64,000 nt of DNA from Vibrio rotiferianus CAIM 577 = LMG 21460 (GCF_002741985.1 NZ_APHW01000108.1:124001-188000), one strand, 5' to 3'; counted from the stretch's first letter, positions 8,578 to 17,789 are shown. The notes: a model not told the origin generated them from the letters alone. Program-made: numbers and translations.

Positions 8578-9269
8578 ATTGTCTCCTCCTGTAATTCTCC
8601 TGCTTCCATTCGATAAACTCGGTCACAACGGCTGGCTAAGTGACTATCGTGCGTTACAAGTATTAAGGTCGTGCCATGTTGTTCATTCAAATCAAAGAGG
8701 AGCTCAATAACTTTCTCCGCCGTTTGGTGGTCAAGGTTTCCAGTCGGTTCATCCGCAAATAAGAGTTCTGGCTGAGTCATGAAAGCACGTGCAAGCGCCA
8801 CACGTTGTTGCTCGCCACCGGATAACTGACTTGGCAAGTGAGTTAGGCGCTGTTCAAGCCCCACGGCAGTGAGCAGCTCTTTCGCTCTTGCATCATTCTC
8901 AGCTTCGCCACGTAAAAGACAAGGTAGGGTCACGTTTCTTAACGCATTTAAACTTGGGATTAGAAGGAAACTTTGAAAAACGAAACCCAGTGAGTCTGCA
9001 CGAATTTTGGCACGCGCTTCATCGTCTAATTTTGACAGCTCATGACCGAGCAATGTGATTTCACCTGAGGTTGGTGTATCCAATCCGGCAAGCAATGTCA
9101 TTAGTGTCGATTTACCCGCCCCAGAGGTGCCTACAATGGCGATCTTTTCCCCTTTTCTAATATCAACATTTACATTTTTAAGGATTGTTAAATGCTCGTG
9201 ATTAGTAGAGACTTGTTTAGAAACCAAATTAGCTTGAACAATAGGTGCTTTAAGTAAAGGTGTTTGCAT
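8574..9269 (-). CDS. ABC transporter ATP-binding protein, YbbA/LolD type
   Basis: A 231-residue nucleotide-binding subunit. Walker A is GTSGAGKST, the signature is LSGGEQQRVALARA, Walker B is LLFADEPTGNLD, and the switch histidine sits in LILVTHDSHLA. These features place it in the MacB/LolD/FtsE clade, whose members power mechanotransmission rather than classic import. It pairs with the overlapping downstream permease gene. Its ATG shares two bases with the start of the divergent tesA gene, so the promoter of each lies within the coding region of the other. The E. coli orthologue is ybbA. Confidence 0.92.
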   Translation of the reverse strand: MQTPLLKAPIVQANLVSKQVSTNHEHLTILKNVNVDIRKGEKIAIVGTSGAGKSTLMTLLAGLDTPTSGEITLLGHELSKLDDEARAKIRADSLGFVFQSFLLIPSLNALRNVTLPCLLRGEAENDARAKELLTAVGLEQRLTHLPSQLSGGEQQRVALARAFMTQPELLFADEPTGNLDHQTAEKVIELLFDLNEQHGTTLILVTHDSHLASRCDRVYRMEAGELQEETI

Positions 9270-9870
9270 GATTCGTATACTTTCCTTAGTTCTCTTTTTC
9301 TGTCTTTCCGCGACTACTCAGGCAAGCGAAAAGTTGCTTGTTTTAGGAGACAGCCTAAGTGCTGGTTATCAAATGCCAATCGAGGAGAGCTGGCCCAGCT
9401 TACTTCCTGATGCGCTATTAGAACATGGTCAAGATGTAAAAGTTGTAAACGGCAGTATCTCTGGAGACACTACAGGTAATGGCCTTGCTCGTTTACCATC
9501 CCTCCTTGAACAACATTCTCCCGATTTAGTCCTCATTGAGCTCGGTGCTAACGACGGTCTTCGTGGTTTTCCACCTAAACTTATTACGTCAAACTTATCG
9601 AAAATGATTACCATGATCAAAGATTCTGGTGCGAATGTGATCATGATGCAAATCCGTGTTCCACCCAACTACGGTAAACGCTACAGCGATATGTTCTATG
9701 ACATTTATCCGAAATTAGCTGAGCACCAACAAGTCACTTTGATGCCATTCTTCTTAGAGCAGATCATCGTAAAACCCGAATGGATGATGGACGATGGCTT
9801 GCACCCTAAACCAGAGGCACAACCGTTTATCGCGGACTTCGTTGCCCAGGAATTGGTTAAACATCTCTAA
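9268..9870 (+). CDS. tesA: Periplasmic arylesterase / acyl-CoA thioesterase I-like (SGNH hydrolase)
   Basis: A 200-residue SGNH/GDSL hydrolase with a clear signal peptide (residues 1-19, cleaved after a TQA-S type site). The four family blocks are visible: GDSLSAGY with the nucleophilic serine, the glycine block around NGSISGDTTGNGL, the ELGANDG asparagine block, and the C-terminal DGLHPKPEA block giving Asp and His. It should hydrolyse thioesters and esters, including lysophospholipids, in the periplasm. The divergent neighbours ybbA/ybbP keep the E. coli arrangement. The gene starts on an ATG that overlaps the ybbA ATG on the opposite strand. Confidence 0.93.
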   Translation: MIRILSLVLFFCLSATTQASEKLLVLGDSLSAGYQMPIEESWPSLLPDALLEHGQDVKVVNGSISGDTTGNGLARLPSLLEQHSPDLVLIELGANDGLRGFPPKLITSNLSKMITMIKDSGANVIMMQIRVPPNYGKRYSDMFYDIYPKLAEHQQVTLMPFFLEQIIVKPEWMMDDGLHPKPEAQPFIADFVAQELVKHL

Positions 9871-9953
9871 TTTTACTGGTCTAGCTCAATAAGTTTTACC
9901 AAACTTTACGTTACTCTGAGCGGTATCTTATTCACCAAGGTCAGATAATAACA

Positions 9954-11153
9954 ATGCAAATAGAACCGTTAATTAAAGGTGTTGTCGCTCGCTCTGCACA
10001 TCCGTATGGGTGCCGAGCTTCTATCAAAGAGCAAATCGATTACGTACAACAAGCACCACAAATCAAAAAAGGCCCCAAACGTGTTTTGATCATCGGTGCT
10101 TCTTCCGGTTTCGGTTTAGCAGCCCGCATCGCTCTCACCTTTGGCGGTGCAGAAGCTGACACTATCGGAGTCTCGTTCGAACGAGGCCCTTCTGATAAAG
10201 GAGTTGGTAGCGCGGGTTGGTACAACAATATTTACTTCAAAGAAGAAGCCATTCATCACGGCCGTACCGCCATAAATATCGTCGGCGACGCATTTTCCGA
10301 TACTGTTCGTAGCCAAGTAATTGAAGCTATCGAAACTTACTTTGAGGGTGAAGTCGATTTAGTGATTTATAGCTTAGCAACAGGTATTCGCCCTAAAGCA
10401 GGATCTGACGAGTTCTGGCGCAGTGTCATTAAACCAATTGGCGAGTCCGTCACTGGTGCATCTATCATGCTAGAGAACGACCAGTGGGTTGAATCAACGC
10501 TTGAACCAGCAACCGAAGAAGAAGCTGAAGCAACGATTAAAGTTATGGGTGGCGAAGATTGGGAAAGCTGGATCGACGCACTAATCAACTCCGAGTCGGT
10601 GGCAGAAGGCTGCAAAACTATTGCGTTCTCTTACATGGGACCAGAAGTAACCCACCCTATCTACCTTGATGGCACTCTGGGTCGCGCAAAAGTCGATCTT
10701 CATCAAACCAGCCACGCTCTCAATATCAAGATGGCAAACTTTGGAGGCGGCGCGTACGCAACCGTATGTAAAGCTCTGGTGACCAAGGCTAGTGTTTTTA
10801 TACCAGCACTAAGCCCTTACCTGCTTGCTCTATACCGAGTGATGAAAGAAAAAGGCACGCATGAACGCTGTATAGAACAAATGCAGCGCCTATTTACGAC
10901 TAAACTGTATGACCAAGAAAAAGTACCCGTCGATGGTGAGCGTTTGATTCGTATTGATGACCTTGAACTTGCTCCTCAGGTACAAAGAGAAGTGTCGCTA
11001 TTATTAGAGCAAATGAATGCGGAAAACTTCAAAGATCTTGGTGACTACGAAGGCTTTAAAGATGAGTTTATGAAGCTAAATGGCTTTAACTTTGAAGATG
11101 TCGACTATTCACAAAGCATTTCTATGAAGACATTGAAGGCGCTAAAACCTTAA
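9954..11153 (+). CDS. fabV: Enoyl-[acyl-carrier-protein] reductase FabV
   Basis: A 399-residue trans-2-enoyl-ACP/CoA reductase of the FabV type, which performs the last reduction of each fatty-acid elongation cycle and resists triclosan. The nucleotide-binding site is LIIGASSGFGLAARIAL (about residues 45-61). The catalytic pair has the FabV spacing Tyr-x8-Lys (Tyr237 and Lys246), wider than the Tyr-x6-Lys of FabI. FabV was first described in Vibrio cholerae and is about 400 residues long, as here. The protein is cytoplasmic. The gene is monocistronic and ends in a strong terminator 40 bases downstream. Confidence 0.96.
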   Translation: MQIEPLIKGVVARSAHPYGCRASIKEQIDYVQQAPQIKKGPKRVLIIGASSGFGLAARIALTFGGAEADTIGVSFERGPSDKGVGSAGWYNNIYFKEEAIHHGRTAINIVGDAFSDTVRSQVIEAIETYFEGEVDLVIYSLATGIRPKAGSDEFWRSVIKPIGESVTGASIMLENDQWVESTLEPATEEEAEATIKVMGGEDWESWIDALINSESVAEGCKTIAFSYMGPEVTHPIYLDGTLGRAKVDLHQTSHALNIKMANFGGGAYATVCKALVTKASVFIPALSPYLLALYRVMKEKGTHERCIEQMQRLFTTKLYDQEKVPVDGERLIRIDDLELAPQVQREVSLLLEQMNAENFKDLGDYEGFKDEFMKLNGFNFEDVDYSQSISMKTLKALKP

Positions 11154-11192
11154 TTTCTTCAGTCTCACTACTGAGATAGTGCGCAGTATTTC

Positions 11193-11224
11193 AAAGTCCT
11201 GAAACGTTTTCAGGACTTTTTTTT
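11193..11224 (+). terminator. Rho-independent terminator after fabV
   Basis: Twelve-base perfect arms AAAGTCCTGAAA / TTTCAGGACTTT enclose a 3-base loop and are followed by a run of T bases. Confidence 0.9.
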
Positions 11225-11339
11225 GTTTCAGAACCCGTCACCCCTATACTTATATAAAACAAGTGGTAAAAAGCTAAAACAATAAAAACAACAAAATGTA
11301 TTTTTCACAGGACGTGAATTTAAGGGAAAGGATGACCTT

Positions 11340-13250
11340 ATGGGAACATTTCAAACACTAGATTATGAAATCCCAAAATCAATGCGAAAGAGTTGGCAAA
11401 ACATAGTCAATCTTTTAGCTCGCATCGCCGATGTGCCAACGACACTGATAATGCGTGTCCATCCAGAGCACATTGAGGTGAACACTTCCAGCGAAACACC
11501 GGGGAACCCCTATCGCGTCGGGGATAAAGAAGAGCTTGGGCACGGGTTGTATTGTGAGCATGTCATTGAAAATAAGCGCGAGCTAAACGTACCTAACGCG
11601 CTGCTTGATGAGCAATGGCAAGATAACCCAGATATTAAACTAGGGATGATTTCCTATTGTGGCCTTCCACTCTATTGGCCAAACGGTGAAACCTTTGGCA
11701 CCATCTGTATGCTCGACACACAAGAGAATCAATATTCCGATACTTATCGTGAGTTATTAAGCACGTTTAAAGAATCCATTGAAGCGCAACTCGCTGTTGT
11801 TTTTCAGCAGCACAAACTCTTACGATTGAATAATGAACTCAAACATCGGGTAGAAAACCGGACGACGGACCTTGCCCAACTCAGTTACTCATTGACCAAA
11901 GAAATTGACCGCCGCAAAGCCGCTGAGAAGCAAGTGGATTACCAACAAACTCATGATCAAGGGACTGGTTTTTTGAATCGTGGGGCCCTTGAAGCGTTCT
12001 TAGATGATACGCTGAGTGCAATGAATCACGACACAGAATCTTTAGTCGTCCTTAACATCGGTTTCAGTAACGCGCGCAGCATTCAGACGAAGTATGGGTT
12101 CGAAGCCTTTGACGAAGTGCTTAAAGAGTTTCGCTTCCGCCTCGGCCACAGTGAGTCAAGTTATTTCATTACAGGAAGACCCAGCTCTAACGACTTGGTG
12201 ATTGTTGTTTCGGGTGAGAACATCGAATCAAAAGTTCAGCACCTATTGGAAGACATTACTCACATTAGTGTCGGTAACTTCTATATCAATGAGAGCGAAG
12301 TCCACCTACATTCTTACATTGGCGTAGTTCAGGCAAGTAAAAGTAGTTACGCAAAACAGCTGCTACAGAATGCCTGTTACGCAATGCTGTTATGTAAAGA
12401 ATCCGGTGAGTCATTCAGTTACTTCTGTGAGAGTCACACTCAAGCCCTCAATAACCATAACCAATTAGAAAGCTATTTACTTCAAGCCGTGCGTAATGAC
12501 GACCTAATGTTGTACTTCCAACCTAAAGTGCTACCCCATACGCACAAGTGGATTGGGGCAGAAGCTTTGTTGCGTTGGCGCCACCCAGTGCTCGGAGATG
12601 TTTCAAATGAAGCTTTAATCCACATGGCAGAACAAAATGGATTGATATTTGAAGTGGGTGCGTTTGTTCTTCGCACCGCTATCGACAAGGCGAAGCAATG
12701 GTCTGAGCTGGTAGACAACTTTAAGATAGCCGTGAACGTCTCTCCAATTCAGCTACAGAATGTTAATTTTGCCGAGCAGATTGAGCACTTGCTGGAAACC
12801 TTCCATTTGCCTGCGCACTTCCTCGAGTTGGAAGTCACGGAAAGCGCGCTCATTGCCGACGAAGTTGTCGCACGCAACACACTGAATAAGCTTCACAAAC
12901 TAGGCGTGACATTGTCACTTGATGATTTTGGTACCGGTTACGCATCGTTCAGTTATTTGAAGAAATACCCTTTCGACGCGATAAAAATCGATAAGAGTTT
13001 TGTACAACAAATGGAAAAATCTGACGATGATAGAGCCATCATTTGTTCGATCATTCACATTGCTAAAAAGCTCGAACTTCAAGTGGTCATCGAAGGGATC
13101 GAATCCCATCAGCAAGAGCAATTTTTAATTGGAGAAGGTTGCGATATCGGACAAGGCTTTTTGTATGGTAAACCCATGCCTTGCAATGAATTTGAGCAAA
13201 GTTTGTTTAATCAAAACCTATTAGGAGGTCAATACCACTATTCTTCCTAA
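11340..13250 (+). CDS. GAF / degenerate GGDEF / EAL protein, probable c-di-GMP phosphodiesterase
   Basis: A 636-residue soluble protein. An N-terminal GAF-like domain (about 15-165) is followed by a short coiled linker (about 165-200), a GGDEF-family domain (about 200-345) and an EAL domain (about 370-620). The GGDEF signature is replaced by residues around GRPSSNDL, so cyclase activity is unlikely. The EAL domain keeps EALLRW, the Asn in NVSPIQLQ, the Glu in EVTESAL, DDFGTGYAS, the Lys in KIDKSF and the Glu in VIEGIES, so it should hydrolyse c-di-GMP. The absence of membrane segments and the GAF domain suggest sensing of a small cytoplasmic ligand or redox state. An AAGGA ribosome binding site precedes the ATG. 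Confidence 0.88.
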   Translation: MGTFQTLDYEIPKSMRKSWQNIVNLLARIADVPTTLIMRVHPEHIEVNTSSETPGNPYRVGDKEELGHGLYCEHVIENKRELNVPNALLDEQWQDNPDIKLGMISYCGLPLYWPNGETFGTICMLDTQENQYSDTYRELLSTFKESIEAQLAVVFQQHKLLRLNNELKHRVENRTTDLAQLSYSLTKEIDRRKAAEKQVDYQQTHDQGTGFLNRGALEAFLDDTLSAMNHDTESLVVLNIGFSNARSIQTKYGFEAFDEVLKEFRFRLGHSESSYFITGRPSSNDLVIVVSGENIESKVQHLLEDITHISVGNFYINESEVHLHSYIGVVQASKSSYAKQLLQNACYAMLLCKESGESFSYFCESHTQALNNHNQLESYLLQAVRNDDLMLYFQPKVLPHTHKWIGAEALLRWRHPVLGDVSNEALIHMAEQNGLIFEVGAFVLRTAIDKAKQWSELVDNFKIAVNVSPIQLQNVNFAEQIEHLLETFHLPAHFLELEVTESALIADEVVARNTLNKLHKLGVTLSLDDFGTGYASFSYLKKYPFDAIKIDKSFVQQMEKSDDDRAIICSIIHIAKKLELQVVIEGIESHQQEQFLIGEGCDIGQGFLYGKPMPCNEFEQSLFNQNLLGGQYHYSS

Positions 13251-13322
13251 GCATTTTCTTTACTCTGATAGCGGTGGTTTCTATAATCCCCGCCCGCTTC
13301 CAATAAAAAGGCCATTATCTTC

Positions 13323-14978
13323 ATGGATCAGTTGACTGCCACGCTTAAGAAAATCGAAAAGCAGAACTACCGCGCATACCAACAAATCAAAGGTCAGTAC
13401 GACTTTGGTGATTTCGACTTGTACATCGACTATGTACAAGGTGACCCATATGCTTCTGCTTCTCGCCTACGTGCTACTCGCGCTTGGTCTTTAACCGGTC
13501 TTGAATGGCTAAAAGATGAATCTCCGGCATTCCAACGTGCAGCACGCGATTTCATTGCTCGCAGCTTTGATGAGTTTGCAAAACAAGAAAATGCAGTCTC
13601 TATTGCACTTAACGGTCAAACGGTTCTAGATAACACAGCTGTGCTCTTTACTGAGGAAGGCATCGAACTTCGTTTTCGCGTAAACCTACCTGCTGAAGGT
13701 CGTTCTGTTTTAGGTAAGAAAGCCAATAACATTCTAACCTTCTACTTACCGAAATTCGTTCGTCGTGCAACACTTGAACGTGAACTTAACAAAGAAGCTT
13801 TGATTGAACACTGTAAAGTTGTAGAAGACCAAGCCGCTTTGCGCGAGCAATTGGAAGTGAATAACCTTATTGCTTTCGTCGCTAATGGTAGTGTACTTCC
13901 TCGTATTGCAGGTAACTGTGATTTACCAATGAAAGACGCAGTGGAGTTCAAAGCTCCAGAGTCACTGCAAGTAACACTGCATGCGCCAAATAAAGGCTAT
14001 GTGACTGGTTTGGGCATTCCTAAAGGCATTACACTGATTGTCGGAGGTGGCTTCCATGGTAAATCAACGCTATTGAATGCGATTGAGCGCTCTATCTACG
14101 ATCACATTCCTGGCGATGGCCGTGAGTACATCGTTACTGACGCTAATGCGATGAAGATTCGCGCTGAAGATGGTCGCTGTGTTCATCATTTGAATCTGTC
14201 GAACTACATCAACCATTTACCAATGGGTAAAGATACGGCTGATTTCTCTACACAAGACGCTTCAGGTTCAACCTCTCAAGCTGCTTGGCTGCAAGAGTCT
14301 ATTGAAGCAGGCGCAAGTTCACTGCTTATCGATGAAGATACCTCAGCAACCAACTTTATGATTCGTGATGAACGTATGCAGGCGTTGGTCGCTAAAGGCG
14401 ATGAACCTATTACCCCGCTTGTTGACCGAATTGGCCAGTTGCGCGATGAGCTCGAAATTTCAACTATCATCGTTATGGGCGGTTCTGGTGATTATCTAGA
14501 CGTTGCTGACACGGTAATCCAAATGCACGATTACCAAGCCGTAAATGTGACAGAAAAAGCAAAACAAGTCATTGCACAGCACCCTACTCAGCGTCATAAC
14601 GAATCTGAAGAAAGCTTGCAAATGTTCCGTCCTCGTGCGTTAAACCGCGTCGCACTAATGAACATTTTGACCGACGGTAAGTTCCGAGTAAGTGCAAAAG
14701 GTAAAGACTCTCTTCGTTTCGGTAAAGAGTTCACTAACCTAAGTGCTCTTGAGCAACTTGAGTCGGCTGATGAAGTAAATACAATTGGTTGGCTATGGTT
14801 CCAAATCGCACAGCTACCAGGTTGGTGCAACCACCCAGCAAAAGAAATCGAAGAGATGCTGTCTGGTGAGTGGTACGCTACACTACCAAAACAAGGTGAT
14901 CTAGCGAAGCCACGTACTCTTGATGTGATGGCTGCGCTAAACCGCATGCGTAAGTCTCAGTTCAAACCTTCTCGTTAA
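13323..14978 (+). CDS. ABC-class ATPase of unknown function (DUF2791/PF09818-like)
   Basis: A 551-residue protein of the group usually annotated as predicted ATPase of the ABC class. A P-loop GGGFHGKSTLL lies at about residues 242-252. A signature-like region with acidic SSLLIDEDTSATNFMIRD follows (Walker B at about 335-343), then IIVMGGSGDYLDVADTVIQM, which resembles the switch region of ABC ATPases. There are no transmembrane segments and no permease partner, so it is not a transporter. Some homologues sit near RNA or nucleotide metabolism genes, but the cellular role is not established. It is transcribed alone, with a terminator close behind. Confidence 0.85.
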   Translation: MDQLTATLKKIEKQNYRAYQQIKGQYDFGDFDLYIDYVQGDPYASASRLRATRAWSLTGLEWLKDESPAFQRAARDFIARSFDEFAKQENAVSIALNGQTVLDNTAVLFTEEGIELRFRVNLPAEGRSVLGKKANNILTFYLPKFVRRATLERELNKEALIEHCKVVEDQAALREQLEVNNLIAFVANGSVLPRIAGNCDLPMKDAVEFKAPESLQVTLHAPNKGYVTGLGIPKGITLIVGGGFHGKSTLLNAIERSIYDHIPGDGREYIVTDANAMKIRAEDGRCVHHLNLSNYINHLPMGKDTADFSTQDASGSTSQAAWLQESIEAGASSLLIDEDTSATNFMIRDERMQALVAKGDEPITPLVDRIGQLRDELEISTIIVMGGSGDYLDVADTVIQMHDYQAVNVTEKAKQVIAQHPTQRHNESEESLQMFRPRALNRVALMNILTDGKFRVSAKGKDSLRFGKEFTNLSALEQLESADEVNTIGWLWFQIAQLPGWCNHPAKEIEEMLSGEWYATLPKQGDLAKPRTLDVMAALNRMRKSQFKPSR

Positions 14979-14998
14979 TACTGAGCAACACCAATAGC

Positions 14999-15028
14999 AA
15001 AAGGCAGTGATAGAACGCTGCCTTTTTT
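14999..15028 (+). terminator. Rho-independent terminator after the ABC-class ATPase
   Basis: Arms AAAAGGCAG / CTGCCTTTT with a 10-base loop lead into a T run. Confidence 0.88.
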
Positions 15029-15092
15029 GTTTGAATTAGATTGGGGAGTATCACAAACAAGCTCACCTTGTTACGTCGTAACGCAAGGCCTA

Positions 15093-15713
15093 TCATCCGT
15101 TACGTAAAACATTCCATGCGTCGCATAAAACCCGAAAGCGCTCTGAATCCCCATTGTCTCTGTCTGGATGCCAACGTAGTGCGAGTTTGCGCCACTGCTT
15201 TCGGATTTCTGCTTTAGTAGCATCTGCACTTAACTCAAATAAACTCAGCGCCTTGGCGCGATCTAAATCAGAAGATGAGCTTCCACCTATATAACGTTGG
15301 TATCGACTCCAGAATTCATTAAGTAGTCGGCGCACCTCGCCTTCATTAGCCTCGTAGTTTTTCCAATCAAGGTAATACTCTCTGAGAGGATCATTGGTAT
15401 CGATACTGTGACGAGAGGCTTCAATGGCCGACATCAGGACAATATTCATTGCCTCAACTTGCAGCCAGCCGTCGGGATATAACGTTTCTTGTAGCTGATA
15501 AAGCGCGTTCATCAGTAAGAAGTTACGTTTAAACAAGTCTTTGTCTGGAGATGAATCTAATTGAGGGATGTAACCGTGCTCACTAAGTTCCTGTGCTAGT
15601 GTATGCACCTTCCAGTCCGAAGGTTGCTTTTTGAGGATTTCTAGAATGGGCCATAACAATGGGTTTTCCATGTATTGCTGGCTGTTTTGGCAAACGTTAC
15701 ATTGCTCGTCCAT
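15093..15713 (-). CDS. DnaJ-related protein with C-terminal J domain
   Basis: A 206-residue protein. The last 60 residues form a J domain: LFELSADATKAEIRKQWRKLALRWHPDRDNGDSERFR with the essential HPD motif, which stimulates DnaK ATPase activity. The first 140 residues match the DNAJ-related N-terminal region found in gamma-proteobacteria; this part starts with a CNVCQNS motif, two cysteines that may bind metal. Unlike DnaJ it lacks the Gly/Phe and zinc-finger domains, so it is probably a specialised co-chaperone. The client is unknown. It is a single gene with a weak upstream gap and a strong bidirectional hairpin between it and the oxygenase gene. Confidence 0.85.
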   Translation of the reverse strand: MDEQCNVCQNSQQYMENPLLWPILEILKKQPSDWKVHTLAQELSEHGYIPQLDSSPDKDLFKRNFLLMNALYQLQETLYPDGWLQVEAMNIVLMSAIEASRHSIDTNDPLREYYLDWKNYEANEGEVRRLLNEFWSRYQRYIGGSSSSDLDRAKALSLFELSADATKAEIRKQWRKLALRWHPDRDNGDSERFRVLCDAWNVLRNG

Positions 15714-15774
15714 GAATCCCCTAACCGTTTTAAGTACCTGTTATTAAAGCTAGTCAATTTGTACCATAAATACA

Positions 15775-15807
15775 AAAAGGCTGACAGTAATATACTGTCA
15801 GCCTTTT
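15775..15807. terminator. Long bidirectional terminator hairpin
   Basis: A 15-bp perfect stem (15775-15789 and 15793-15807) with a 3-base loop is flanked by A and T runs. It ends the leftward oxygenase transcript. Confidence 0.9.
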
Positions 15808-15826
15808 GAAGCAAGATCTCGTTAGG

Positions 15827-16666
15827 TTAAATAACGCCTAGCTCTCGCAAACGTTCCATCAGGTAACTGTGCGCTGTGTAACGCTCAGAAAGAACTGTAT
15901 CTGGTTTAGGATGGAGGAATAACGGCAGAGAAATACGAGAATTCTCTTGGCGACCACCAGTTGGGTTTATCACGCGATGCGTCGTTGATGGGAAGTAACC
16001 ACCCGACGCCTCTTGCAGCATGTCACCGATGTTAATGATCAGATTACCAAAGTCACATGGCACGTCTAACCAGTCGCCTTCTTTACTCATTACCTGTAAG
16101 CCCGGCTCATTTGCAGCAGGCAAAACCGTTAATAAGTTAATATCTTCATGCGCTGCTGCGCGGATAGCGCCTGGCTCTTCTTCACCTGTCATTGGTGGGT
16201 AATGCAACACACGTAGAAGCGTCTTGTCACTGTTGTTGAGCATTTCAGACAGTGCAATAGAAAACTTCTCTTGCACCTCTTTTGGTGCGTATTCTTCTAC
16301 CCAACCAAGCAGCTCTTGAGCAAATGCATTTGCACGCTCATAGTACTCTAAGATTTCTTCTTTTAATTGCTCAGGCATCTGACCCCAAGGGTACACATGG
16401 AAGTACTCTTTGATGTCTTTTACGGAATGACCTTTAGCGACTTCAGAAACTGATGGAGGAAAATATCCGTCTTGTGTTTCAACATTGAAGTGGAAATCGT
16501 TCTTTTGCTCTGAGCAAAAAAACTCGTACCAATTTTTGTAAATAGACTCAACCAGCTCTTGAGGGATTGGGTGGTTTTTAAGTACACCAAAGCCCGTTTC
16601 GCGCAGTGAGGTGACGAACTGTTGAGCAGCGTCGTCAGCAAGATAATCGACAGTTTCCAGTTTCAT
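15827..16666 (-). CDS. 2-oxoglutarate/Fe(II)-dependent oxygenase, isopenicillin-N-synthase family
   Basis: A 279-residue cytoplasmic oxygenase. The iron ligands are visible as the His and Asp of AAHEDINLLTVL (about residues 172-180) and the distal His in STTHRVINP. The cosubstrate-binding Arg-x-Ser is in NSRISLPLF. The DIGD/NIGDMLQEASGG segment is also characteristic. It is close in layout to the bacterial isopenicillin-N-synthase-like dioxygenases and gibberellin-oxidase-like proteins, none of which predicts the substrate. No biosynthetic cluster surrounds it. A PurR-like half-perfect box lies upstream at 16750, shared with the divergent gene. Confidence 0.85.
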   Translation of the reverse strand: MKLETVDYLADDAAQQFVTSLRETGFGVLKNHPIPQELVESIYKNWYEFFCSEQKNDFHFNVETQDGYFPPSVSEVAKGHSVKDIKEYFHVYPWGQMPEQLKEEILEYYERANAFAQELLGWVEEYAPKEVQEKFSIALSEMLNNSDKTLLRVLHYPPMTGEEEPGAIRAAAHEDINLLTVLPAANEPGLQVMSKEGDWLDVPCDFGNLIINIGDMLQEASGGYFPSTTHRVINPTGGRQENSRISLPLFLHPKPDTVLSERYTAHSYLMERLRELGVI

Positions 16667-16749
16667 GACTTAACTTCTTTTTTTATTAGACTGAACGGTG
16701 GATTCTATGGATGGCCATGTTGTAAATCAAACTTTAATGAAATGTTTAC

Positions 16750-16765
16750 GCGCAAACGTTTTATT
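16750..16765. promoter_or_regulatory. Weak PurR-like box in divergent promoter region
   Basis: Twelve of 16 positions match the PurR consensus (the left half is intact, the right half is degraded). It lies 84 bases upstream of the oxygenase start and 125 bases upstream of the DUF2238 gene. This is suggestive only. Confidence 0.2.
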
Positions 16766-16889
16766 GTTGAGCAGTTTGCCAATATATCAACATAAAAAGT
16801 AATCATCTCGCTGTTAAAATTATTAATTGCACACTGTACAATTAAGTGTAATCATAGACTCAGTATTCAATTGAAGGATCAATTTCTGT

Positions 16890-17486
16890 ATGAAAAGTAC
16901 TTCCACCCTGTTGGGTTTGACCATTTTCTACGCTATCGTTTTCTTGTTCTCAGCCCTAGAACCAAGCTCTCGCGCGGTTTGGTTTGCAGAAATCGTTCCA
17001 GCCATCGGTATTCTTATCGCTATTTGGGCACTTTCTATCCGTTACCAGTTTAGTAACACCGCTTATGTGCTGATGTTTATTTGGCTTTGTCTTCACACGA
17101 TTGGTGCGAAATATACCTTCGCGGAAGTTCCATTCGATTGGTTTAATAACTTGATTGGCTCTGAGCGTAATAACTTCGACCGTGTTGCTCACTTTTCGAT
17201 TGGCCTGTACGCCTATCCTATTGCTGAGTATCTGATTAATAAGAAAAAAATCAGCGCTAGTTTTGCATCTTGGTTTGCGTTGTTTGCGATTATGTCACTC
17301 GCAGCTGGCTACGAAATCGTTGAGTGGTGGTATGCAGCAATCGCTGGGGGTGATGAGGGTATTGCCTTCCTAGGATCACAAGGTGATATTTGGGATGCCC
17401 AGAAAGACATGCTGTGTGACACAATGGGTGCAATAGTGTCACTGTTTTTACTGACAACTCAACGTCGATTGGCGAAGCCATTCTAG
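16890..17486 (+). CDS. DUF2238 (YjdF-like) inner-membrane protein
   Basis: A 198-residue membrane protein with about six hydrophobic segments. The family-typical features are the histidine- and arginine-rich loop FDRVAHFSIGLYAYP and the YEIVEWWYA helix, followed by GDIWDAQKDMLCDTMGA. These match the YjdF/DUF2238 family, whose function is unknown. The ATG at 16890 is preceded by a modest GAAGG element. The end of the gene overlaps the convergent cutA gene by 39 bases. It is divergent from the oxygenase gene, 223 bases away. Confidence 0.85.
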   Translation: MKSTSTLLGLTIFYAIVFLFSALEPSSRAVWFAEIVPAIGILIAIWALSIRYQFSNTAYVLMFIWLCLHTIGAKYTFAEVPFDWFNNLIGSERNNFDRVAHFSIGLYAYPIAEYLINKKKISASFASWFALFAIMSLAAGYEIVEWWYAAIAGGDEGIAFLGSQGDIWDAQKDMLCDTMGAIVSLFLLTTQRRLAKPF

Positions 17487-17780
17487 ATAAGGGTTAAAGC
17501 CTTCTACTATTGGAACCTGTACGATTTGAGCTACTTCATATTCGTGCAGGTCTTTTATTTTGTCCTCAACTAACGCGTAAAGATCTTTTCGCGTCTTGAT
17601 GATCAACAACCATTCATTGTCGCTGCACACCTCACCTTTCCAAACGTAGTGACTGTCAATCGCCATGGTTTGAATGCACGCAGCAAGTTGGCCTCCTAAC
17701 AAACCTTTAATGATTTCGTCTCGATTCTGTTCTGAGCCAGCAGTGCTCAGTACCATACAGTATTCATGTTGTTCGCTCAT
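17448..17780 (-). CDS. cutA: Divalent cation tolerance protein CutA
   Basis: A 110-residue CutA1 family protein. The family pattern is clear: VLSTAGSEQNRDEIIKGLLGGQLAACIQ at the N-terminus, the central YVWKGEVCSDNEWLLIIKTR and the C-terminal YEVAQIVQVPIVEGFNPYLEWL. CutA1 forms a very stable trimer resembling PII signal proteins and has been linked to copper tolerance, although its role is debated. It is the last gene of a leftward cluster, nine bases downstream of the zinc-ribbon gene, and its end overlaps the convergent DUF2238 gene. Confidence 0.93.
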   Translation of the reverse strand: MSEQHEYCMVLSTAGSEQNRDEIIKGLLGGQLAACIQTMAIDSHYVWKGEVCSDNEWLLIIKTRKDLYALVEDKIKDLHEYEVAQIVQVPIVEGFNPYLEWLRQSTLSCQ

Positions 17781-17789
17781 AACTGACTC

